Positions 6,686-13,491 of a DNA stretch of 14,840 nt are shown in pieces. The first letter of the stretch is position 1. The number at the start of each line of letters is the position of its first letter. A program made the position numbers and the translations under genes. The stretch spans positions 1 through 14,840 of the forward strand of contig JARBUQ010000037.1 of assembly GCA_029239545.1 (NCBI GenBank). Direction: 5' to 3'. The notes beneath the pieces were generated by a model, which saw only the letters and a list, made by a program, of their open reading frames with translations, searched no databases and was not told where the DNA came from. Origin of the DNA: Paenibacillus sp. (lineage in GTDB: Bacteria; Bacillota; Bacilli; Paenibacillales; NBRC-103111).

Positions 6686-8962
6686 ATGCAAACCCTCAAA
6701 AAATGGCTGAAAAACAATTTGGCCCATACACAAGCCAGGCTCGTACTGATTCTGACCGTATTGGTCTTCCTCATTATTTTGGCCGTCAGCTTGACCTCGT
6801 ATTATACATCGAAGTCGGTGCTGCAGGAGGAGCTCAGTGAACCTCAGCGCCAAATGCTGCAGCTCAATATGAATGTGATAGATGACTCTATCAATGAAAG
6901 CGATCAAGTGGCGATCAAAGTAGCGCTTAACGATCATATTTACAATTTTCTAACAAATGAGGTCCAGAATTCGTATGCAAATATCTCAGAGCTGTATCAG
7001 CTGCTGTCGACTCTTATCGGCAATTCCAAGTATATCAAAAGCATTTATGTCTATGATATCGCCAGGGGCAGCTTCATCTCGATTCCGCAAGGCTACAGCT
7101 CTAGCAAGCTTACGTTTATCGACTCGGAATGGGTCAGCGTAGCGGGCGAATTTAATGACAAGCTGAGGATCATCAAGAAGCGTCAGGTGCCCGAAGGCGC
7201 AGGCGGGAAGGGCTCGGAGGTTGCGCTTTTTCGCAAAATTATGATTCAGGGCGAATTCAAGGGAATTGTTGCCGTTAATTTGAAGGACGAGGAGCTTTTC
7301 GCCAAGCTGAATCCGCCGGTTATGAACAATTTGAACAGAATGCGCTATATCATTGACGAGCACGACGAGGTGCTGTTTTCCGTCTCGAATTATGCCTTCG
7401 ATCAGGAGACGATCCGGCAGGAACTGGGGAAGCTGAAGGAGGACGGCAGCGGCGACATAACCTATCAAAATCGCAAGCTGCTGGTTAATCAGCTCAAGTC
7501 GCCGGTGACGGGATGGAAGTATGTGTCCATCGTTGTACAGGACAGCTTGTTGGCTAAATCGAAAAAGATTCGTAATGCCACACTGCTAGTATCCATCGCC
7601 GCACTCGCGCTTGGCGGCGTGACGATCTTCTATATCAATGCGGCGGCTTTTCGCCCGGTCCGCAGGCTGAAGCAGCTGTTCAGCACCTACGATCGCAAGG
7701 CCAACGTTTCGGGGGGCATTGATCTGGAGAAGCTGACCGGCGAACTGCTCAGCAATCACGCACATCTGTCCCAGCTCGTCAGGGAGACGATGTCCGAGGC
7801 GTCCTCTAAGATGCTCTATGACATCTATATTGGCAACCTGACCGGTAAAAGAGACATTGGGGAGAAGTGGATCCGGTACTTTGGGGAGTGGACGGAGGCG
7901 CCGGTGACGGTGGTCGTCTTGTCGATTGATCGTTATGATGAGTGGTCACAAATATACTTAGGCGGAGATCGGTCTCTGCTGAAATTTGCCTTAGCTAACA
8001 TTGTCGCAGAGCTGTTCGAGCGGGAATGGCGGATTGTTTGCACAGATTTCGGTAAGGACAAGACAGCCATTCTGCTGCAGCCGCTTGGCGGCGGAGAACA
8101 GCTGGAGAAAAAGCTGGCGGAATCGATTGAAGTTGTTTGCCGCCTGCTGAAATTCAGCATTTCGGCAGGGATTAGCACCACTCAGACAGATATCGCCCGA
8201 TTGAAGCAGGCGATGCTGGAAGCAGAGAATGCACTTACCTACCGGTTGTACCAAGGCTATGGACAGGTGATCCCATTCCATGAGGTATCGGGGCACGAAG
8301 TCAAAGAGCTTCTTCCGAATGAGGGAGTGCTTAATGACCTGATTAACGCAATCGAAGCGGGCGATCAGCAGCAATCCCAGGATGCGATAGAACGGATGGT
8401 CCGACATATCCGCGGTCAATATGGGTATCCTTCCGAGGCTGTCTCCTTCCTGCAGACGGCCGTAGAACGTATCGAAGAGCTTCGGCCGGCCGCCGAAGGG
8501 GCCGCCGATCCGATCTATGAACGGTTCGATACGCTGCATCTGGACGATGTTCAGAGCGAGATGACCAGCTGGATCGTTCCGATAGCTGAACGATTTCATA
8601 GGCTTATTGAGAGCAAGGATTTTATTATGTGCCATCGCATGATTGACTATATGAAGCAGCATCTTAGCGAGCCGATCGGCATTCCGGAGATTGCCGAATC
8701 GATCGGGATCAGCAGCAGTCTGGCTAGTCAGGTGTTCAAGCAGGAGTCGGGTGAGACGATTTATAACTACTTGACCCAGCTACGTATGGAACGAGCGGCG
8801 GAGCTGCTTCTCAAAACGGATAACCGCATTTCGGATATTGCACTGATGGTCGGTTACCAGCATGAGAACAGCTTTATCCGCAGCTTTCGCAAATATAAGG
8901 ATATTACCCCGGGCAAGTACCGGGATATGATGAGAACCCGGATGGACTCTCTGCTTGAATAA
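6686..8962 (+). CDS. Membrane-bound AraC-family regulator with extracytoplasmic sensor domain (YesS/RhgR-like)
   Basis: One-component transmembrane regulator, likely the activator of this locus. From ATG 6686 it has 758 residues, close to the roughly 760 of B. subtilis YesS/RhgR, which controls rhamnogalacturonan genes. Order of parts: short basic cytoplasmic tail; first membrane helix about 19-38; extracytoplasmic region about 40-290, of Cache-like size; second membrane helix about 298-317 followed by RPVRRL; a cytoplasmic region (about 395-530) resembling a degenerate GGDEF domain without a GGDEF signature; and a C-terminal AraC double helix-turn-helix (about 647-750) with the conserved ISDIALMVGYQHENSFIRSF and TPGKYR elements. 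GTG 6683 is an equally possible start. It sits mid-locus on the same strand as the enzymes. The signal is probably an extracellular pectic sugar or ligand-bound receptor; this is inferred. Confidence 0.92.
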   Translation: MQTLKKWLKNNLAHTQARLVLILTVLVFLIILAVSLTSYYTSKSVLQEELSEPQRQMLQLNMNVIDDSINESDQVAIKVALNDHIYNFLTNEVQNSYANISELYQLLSTLIGNSKYIKSIYVYDIARGSFISIPQGYSSSKLTFIDSEWVSVAGEFNDKLRIIKKRQVPEGAGGKGSEVALFRKIMIQGEFKGIVAVNLKDEELFAKLNPPVMNNLNRMRYIIDEHDEVLFSVSNYAFDQETIRQELGKLKEDGSGDITYQNRKLLVNQLKSPVTGWKYVSIVVQDSLLAKSKKIRNATLLVSIAALALGGVTIFYINAAAFRPVRRLKQLFSTYDRKANVSGGIDLEKLTGELLSNHAHLSQLVRETMSEASSKMLYDIYIGNLTGKRDIGEKWIRYFGEWTEAPVTVVVLSIDRYDEWSQIYLGGDRSLLKFALANIVAELFEREWRIVCTDFGKDKTAILLQPLGGGEQLEKKLAESIEVVCRLLKFSISAGISTTQTDIARLKQAMLEAENALTYRLYQGYGQVIPFHEVSGHEVKELLPNEGVLNDLINAIEAGDQQQSQDAIERMVRHIRGQYGYPSEAVSFLQTAVERIEELRPAAEGAADPIYERFDTLHLDDVQSEMTSWIVPIAERFHRLIESKDFIMCHRMIDYMKQHLSEPIGIPEIAESIGISSSLASQVFKQESGETIYNYLTQLRMERAAELLLKTDNRISDIALMVGYQHENSFIRSFRKYKDITPGKYRDMMRTRMDSLLE

Positions 8963-8993
8963 ACAGGTGTTCTCGGGCCGGGTTTCATATGCC

Positions 8994-9000
8994 AAGGAGG
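8994..9000 (+). promoter_or_regulatory. Ribosome binding site with short spacing
   Basis: A strong AAGGAGG ends only four bases before ATG 9005, tighter than the 7-9 bases seen at the other genes here. No other in-frame start fits, and the protein's conserved N-terminal motif begins about 20 residues later, so ATG 9005 stands. Confidence 0.6.
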
Positions 9001-9004
9001 AATC

Positions 9005-11056
9005 ATGGACAGACGACAGATCGTAGAACGCCATCAACCGGAATTGAACAAGTTGGACTCGGTGTCCCCCTTCTCAGTTGGTAATGGGGAATTCGCTTTC
9101 AGTGCCGACATTACCGGCCTTCAGACTTTCCCGGAGCAATATGAGGTGCCGTTAGGCACACAGTCTAATTGGGGTTGGCATTATACAGGCGGACACGAAC
9201 GATTCACCGAAAAGGATGCCGACTATCAAATGTTTGATACCTACGGCCGCTCGGTCGGGTATCCAATGAAGCCGGGAGACAAAGCGGAAGCTTATCACTG
9301 GCTTCGGCAGAACCCGCACCGTCTGCAGCTCGGCCGTATTTCCTTCCGGTTTTTCCTGGGATCAGGAGCAGAGGCGCAAGCAAGTGATGTGACGGATATT
9401 CGCCAAAGACTGAATCTGTGGAAGGGGATTTTGACCAGTGAATTCGCTGTTCAGGGTGTGCCGGTCCGCGTGACGACGGCGTGCCATCCGACATCGGACG
9501 TCGTCGGTGTGCGTGCGGAATCGCCGCTGATCGAACAAGGACGGCTGCAGATGTTTATTCGTTTTCCGGCGCCGGATATGACCCATACGGCATGGGCCAA
9601 GGCTATTTTCCCGGACTGGAGCCATGACGATAGACATCGGACAGAGCTGAGAGCTGCTGGTGAAAACAGGGCTGATCTGGAACGCAGCATGGATGAGGAC
9701 AGCTATAAGGTCAGCTGGGCATGGAGCGCGGGCAGTCTGGAACGGACCGCTGCGCACGAGTTCACGCTGCTGCCGGGCACAGAAAGCGAAGTACTGGAAT
9801 GCGCCATAGGCTTTGCGGCTCAGATACCGCAAACGGCATCGGTCAGTGATATCTTGGCAGCCAGCGAGAGCCATTGGGAGGCATTTTGGATGAACGGCGC
9901 GGTGATGGATTTCTCTGGAAGCGCTGATCCGAGAGCGTATGAGCTAGAACGCCGCGTTGTGCTATCACAGTTTCTGTGCGCGATGCATAGCGGAGGCTCA
10001 TTGCCGCCGCAGGAGACCGGCTTCATGTACAACAGCTGGTTTGGCAAGTCCCATCTGGAGATGCATTGGTGGCACGCCTCGCATTTTCCGTTATGGGGCC
10101 GGGAGAGCTATCTGCTGAAGAGCATGGACTGGTATTCTGACATATTGCCGGTCGCTCGTGTCTTGGCACAATCTCAAGGCTATGAAGGGGCGCGTTGGCC
10201 TAAGATGGTCGGCTTCGACGGCAAGCCTTGCCCATCTCCGGTCGCTCCGGGTCTGATCTGGCAGCAGCCGCATCCTATGGCGCTTGCCGAGCTAATTTAC
10301 CAAGCGGATCCGACCCAATCGACGCTGGAGCGGTTCCGCGACATTGTGTTTGAGGCGGCAGATTTTATGGTTTCCTTCGCGCATCTGGATGAAGAGAAGC
10401 GCGTCTATGATCTGGGGCCGCCATTGATCCCGGCACAGGAATGCCACCCTTTACAGGCTAGCAAAAATCCGCCGTACGAGCTGGAATACTGGAAGTACGG
10501 ACTAGAGATTGCCGTTAACTGGGCAGAGCGTCTGCAAATACCGGCTAATCCTCGGTGGGCGGAAGTCGCCGGGGCGATGGCCGAGCCTCCGCAGGCAGAT
10601 GGCGTTTATCTTGCTCATGAGCTGTGCCCTGATACCTTCACGGCCAAAAATCACGACCATCCGTCAATGCTGGGGGCACTTGGTATCCTGCCGGGTACGC
10701 TGATCGATAGAAAGGTCATGCTGAACACTCTGTTGAAGGTCAAGGAAGTATGGAAATGGGGCTCGGCCTGGGGCTGGGACTTCCCGATGTGCGCCATGAC
10801 GGCGGCAAGACTGGGGGAACCCGATTTGGCGGTCGATTTCCTGCTGATGGATGCTACTAAGAACACTTATTTGACCAATGGTCATAATTATCAGCGTCCT
10901 GGCCTGTCAGCTTATTTGCCGGGTAACGGCGGATTGCTTACAGCTGTGGCGATGATGGCCTGCGGCTGGAAAGGTAATCCGGACGGTCATAACCAAGGCT
11001 TCCCGCAGGACGGAAGCTGGTCGGTGAAGTGGGAAGGGTTGAAGCCTTGGCTGTAA
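9005..11056 (+). CDS. Uncharacterised six-hairpin ((alpha/alpha)6) glycosidase, GH65-like
   Basis: Predicted cytoplasmic glycoside hydrolase or phosphorylase of 683 residues, without a signal peptide. It opens with VGNGEFAFSADITGLQTF (25-42), a pattern I recognise from six-hairpin proteins often labelled GH65-related. The first 290 residues look like a beta-supersandwich. The barrel carries HLEMHWWHASHFPLWGR (350-366), then GYEGARWP (392-399), resembling the GH65 GYxGAxxPW element, then IPAQECHP (475-482), where E479 sits where GH65 enzymes have their general acid. C-terminal motifs WGSAWGWDFPM and GNGG complete the barrel. The name GH65 is weakly supported: overall similarity seems distant and the activity is unknown. 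Its place between the pectin regulator and oligogalacturonate lyase suggests it trims a pectin side-chain sugar. It is separated by 42 bases from the regulator gene. Confidence 0.7.
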   Translation: MDRRQIVERHQPELNKLDSVSPFSVGNGEFAFSADITGLQTFPEQYEVPLGTQSNWGWHYTGGHERFTEKDADYQMFDTYGRSVGYPMKPGDKAEAYHWLRQNPHRLQLGRISFRFFLGSGAEAQASDVTDIRQRLNLWKGILTSEFAVQGVPVRVTTACHPTSDVVGVRAESPLIEQGRLQMFIRFPAPDMTHTAWAKAIFPDWSHDDRHRTELRAAGENRADLERSMDEDSYKVSWAWSAGSLERTAAHEFTLLPGTESEVLECAIGFAAQIPQTASVSDILAASESHWEAFWMNGAVMDFSGSADPRAYELERRVVLSQFLCAMHSGGSLPPQETGFMYNSWFGKSHLEMHWWHASHFPLWGRESYLLKSMDWYSDILPVARVLAQSQGYEGARWPKMVGFDGKPCPSPVAPGLIWQQPHPMALAELIYQADPTQSTLERFRDIVFEAADFMVSFAHLDEEKRVYDLGPPLIPAQECHPLQASKNPPYELEYWKYGLEIAVNWAERLQIPANPRWAEVAGAMAEPPQADGVYLAHELCPDTFTAKNHDHPSMLGALGILPGTLIDRKVMLNTLLKVKEVWKWGSAWGWDFPMCAMTAARLGEPDLAVDFLLMDATKNTYLTNGHNYQRPGLSAYLPGNGGLLTAVAMMACGWKGNPDGHNQGFPQDGSWSVKWEGLKPWL

Positions 11057-11113
11057 AAAGTTGGGCAGTCCAACAATCAGGCAGATAGAAGGTTTGCCAG
11101 AGGAGGCGAGAGC

Positions 11114-12253
11114 ATGGCTAAAGGAACAATATGGCCCTCAGAAAGAAAGTCATACATCGATAGGCTGACAGGGCTTGAAGTCACTCAATTGACCGATTAT
11201 AAAGCACATAGTCATCATTTATATTTTACCGAGAGCGGTTGGTATGACGAAGGACAGCGTTTGTTGTTCATTTCGGATAGGGGAAACAGCACCAATCTGT
11301 ATAGTATGCACATAGAAAGTGGACTTATGACCCAACTGACGGATTACCCTGACAACGATTTTCTAGACGCTTGTCTGCTGCCAGACGGCAGCGCAGCGTT
11401 CATCAAAGTCGGGCGCTGTCTCGTTCGGCTAGACCTGAATTCGCTGGAGGAGGAGCTTCGCTATGAAGCTCCGGAGGGTTATCATCTTGGCAATGCGAGC
11501 GCGACAGCCGACGGCTTGTTCGTCATGACCTGCGTACAGGAGGACTTGTCACATCGCATCCGTCTTGATCTGGGCAACGGCTATGTCGGCCACCGGGAAC
11601 TGATGGAGGCTGCTCCTCACAGCATGATCGTACGCATCGATGCCCATGAAGGCGGCGCAGAGAAGGTGTATGAGGCGAATCGGTTTATTACCCATATCAA
11701 TACATCTCCAAAGGAGCCTTGGCTCATGACGTTTTGCCATGAAGGGCCGTGGCATCTAGTCGATCACCGAATATGGGGTCTGGATTTACGCACTGGAGAA
11801 GCATGGAAAATTCGAGAACGGCTTGAGCCTGAAGAAAAGGTGGGCCATGAGTTTTTTTACCCAGATGGAGTAACAATCGGCTATCACGGCTTCCGCTTGA
11901 ACGGCACCAACTTCTTCGGCAGCATCCATTATGACAATACAGGAATGGAGGAGACAGAGTTCGCCTTCGATACATGGCATGGATACGCGGATGGCTTGGG
12001 GCAGGCGATCGTTGACGGCAAGGGCGCTGTGAAGACACTTAGCCTTTGGCGCAAAATTGACGGCGTGTATGAAGGTCCGCGTATGCTGTGCGAGCTGCGC
12101 TGCAGCTTCCACTCGCAGAAGGTGCATGCTCACCCGCGGTTTGATTCGGAAGGCAAGCGGCTGCTGTTCACCAGCGACAAGAATGGCTATGGGAATCTGT
12201 ATCTGGTTGAGCTTCCGAATGATTTCAGAGTTTTGCCGCAATTCACAGTGTAG
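11114..12253 (+). CDS. ogl: Oligogalacturonate lyase (PL22)
   Basis: Cytoplasmic lyase that splits oligogalacturonides by beta-elimination, releasing 4,5-unsaturated ends (classically 5-keto-4-deoxyuronate from digalacturonate). 379 residues, close to the roughly 388 of characterised PL22 enzymes. A seven-bladed beta-propeller is expected, and blade repeats such as LLFISDRGN and LLFTSDKNG are visible. Motifs: TFCHEGPWH (206-214) with R219 in DHRIW; VGHEF with H245; H289 in TWHGY; and QKVHAHP with Q335, H338 and H340. These match, by my alignment from memory, the catalytic Arg and His and the Mn-binding His/Gln/His/His of Yersinia PL22. All appear intact. No signal peptide. ATG 11114 has AGGAGG at 11101-11106, seven bases upstream. 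It is the clearest marker that this locus handles a galacturonan-containing substrate. Confidence 0.93.
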   Translation: MAKGTIWPSERKSYIDRLTGLEVTQLTDYKAHSHHLYFTESGWYDEGQRLLFISDRGNSTNLYSMHIESGLMTQLTDYPDNDFLDACLLPDGSAAFIKVGRCLVRLDLNSLEEELRYEAPEGYHLGNASATADGLFVMTCVQEDLSHRIRLDLGNGYVGHRELMEAAPHSMIVRIDAHEGGAEKVYEANRFITHINTSPKEPWLMTFCHEGPWHLVDHRIWGLDLRTGEAWKIRERLEPEEKVGHEFFYPDGVTIGYHGFRLNGTNFFGSIHYDNTGMEETEFAFDTWHGYADGLGQAIVDGKGAVKTLSLWRKIDGVYEGPRMLCELRCSFHSQKVHAHPRFDSEGKRLLFTSDKNGYGNLYLVELPNDFRVLPQFTV

Positions 12254-12255
12254 AC

Positions 12256-12262
12256 AGGGAGG
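12256..12262 (+). promoter_or_regulatory. Ribosome binding site favouring the GTG start at 12271
   Basis: AGGGAGG ends eight bases before GTG 12271 but fourteen before the ATG at 12277 two codons later. The spacing favours GTG as the start of the GH105 gene. Confidence 0.6.
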
Positions 12263-12270
12263 AAAGTGAA

Positions 12271-13410
12271 GTGAAGATGCAAACAGCAACAATCATCAAT
12301 AACACTGAGTTTATGTCTATCAAGGTTGCCGAGACAATCCTGTCGTTGTGCCAAGGCGGATTGCATCCGCATATCGCAAATAAGTGGGGATATGTTGCCG
12401 GCATGGCGCTGACGGCCATCGGCCGACTCGGTGATTGGGCCGGTCAGGCCAAGTACCATGAGTTCGTTAAACGCCAAATGGATGTATTTATCCAAGAGGA
12501 TGGCTCGATTCAGGGCTATACTTTGGAGGATTACAATCTCGATCATATTAATAAAGGTAAAAACCTGCTGCGGCTGTGGCGAGAAACGGGCGAGGCGAAG
12601 TACGAGAAGGCCGCTCGGCTGCTTGCCGACCAGCTGATCGGTCAACCGCGGACAAACGAGGGCGGGTTCTGGCATAAGAAAATATATCCGTATCAAATGT
12701 GGCTGGACGGCCTGTACATGTCTTCACCGTACATGGCCGAATACGCCAGGACGTTCGATGAAAGCGAATGGTTCGATGAAGCTGCGCATCAGCTGCTGCT
12801 TATTGAACGGCGCACGCGAAACCCGCAGACGGGACTGCTGCATCATGCCTGGGATGAGAGCGGGGAGCAGCGTTGGTGCGATCGCAGCACAGGGCGCTCC
12901 AGGCATGTTTGGGGACGCGCGATGGGCTGGTATGCGATGGCGCTCGTTGATGCGCTTGAGCATTTCCCAGTTCGTCATCCGAAGCGTGGACAGCTTATGG
13001 GCATCTTCGAGCGAATGGCGAATGCGGTAGTACGCGTTCAGGACCAGGAGAGCGGAGTATGGGCTCAGGTGTTGGATTGCAACGGCCGTGAAGGCAACTA
13101 CTTGGAGGCATCGGGCTCCTGCATGCTTACGTATGCGTTAGCCAAGGGCATTCGGTTACGCTATCTGGCTGAGATCGACCGGCGGGTCGTGGAACGCGCG
13201 TACGAAGGCATCCTGCAGCGTTTCGTTACGGAGGATGAAAAGGGTGTGCACCTGCATGGCATTTGTCATGGGGCAGGGCTTGGCGGACGTAAATATCGTG
13301 ACGGCTCGTTTGACTACTATATAAGCGAAGCGATCGTCAGCGATGTGCTGATGGGCGTAGCACCGCTGCTGCTGGCAAGCATCGAAATCGAGAGGCTGCG
13401 CGGGATATAG
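12271..13410 (+). CDS. Unsaturated rhamnogalacturonyl hydrolase, YteR/YesR-like (GH105)
   Basis: Cytoplasmic hydrolase removing unsaturated galacturonate from the non-reducing end of rhamnogalacturonan oligosaccharides left by lyases. 379 residues, full length for GH105 (YteR is about 373). D91 in YNLDHINKGK and D146 in MWLDGLYM fall three positions after YteR's catalytic D88 and D143, so the active site is intact. Other family motifs: GRSRHVWGRAMGWYAMAL (around 209-226), EASGSCMLTYALAKGIR (around 285-301) and HGICHGAG (near 330). An (alpha/alpha)6 barrel is expected. No signal peptide. GTG 12271 is chosen as start on ribosome-site spacing; ATG 12277 is the alternative. Only 17 bases separate it from the lyase gene, so they are surely co-transcribed. 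It is a single-domain counterpart of the larger GH105 protein at 4407-6575, so the two may act on different linkages or chain types. Confidence 0.93.
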   Translation: MKMQTATIINNTEFMSIKVAETILSLCQGGLHPHIANKWGYVAGMALTAIGRLGDWAGQAKYHEFVKRQMDVFIQEDGSIQGYTLEDYNLDHINKGKNLLRLWRETGEAKYEKAARLLADQLIGQPRTNEGGFWHKKIYPYQMWLDGLYMSSPYMAEYARTFDESEWFDEAAHQLLLIERRTRNPQTGLLHHAWDESGEQRWCDRSTGRSRHVWGRAMGWYAMALVDALEHFPVRHPKRGQLMGIFERMANAVVRVQDQESGVWAQVLDCNGREGNYLEASGSCMLTYALAKGIRLRYLAEIDRRVVERAYEGILQRFVTEDEKGVHLHGICHGAGLGGRKYRDGSFDYYISEAIVSDVLMGVAPLLLASIEIERLRGI

Positions 13411-13491
13411 AACGACTCACATCAAGTGCGTGTAGGACTGGATGGGACAGGACGGCTAAAAAGCTGGAATTTATAGGGAGACTTGAAACAG

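Noticed and set aside
11060..11074. GTTGG/CCAAC small hairpin before the PL22 gene
   Set aside because: Only five base pairs and no T-tract; unlikely to be a terminator.
6601..13452. GACAGGA heptamer in two gaps (6601 and 13446) as a shared operator
   Set aside because: A seven-base match in two gaps is expected by chance, with no palindrome or further sharing.
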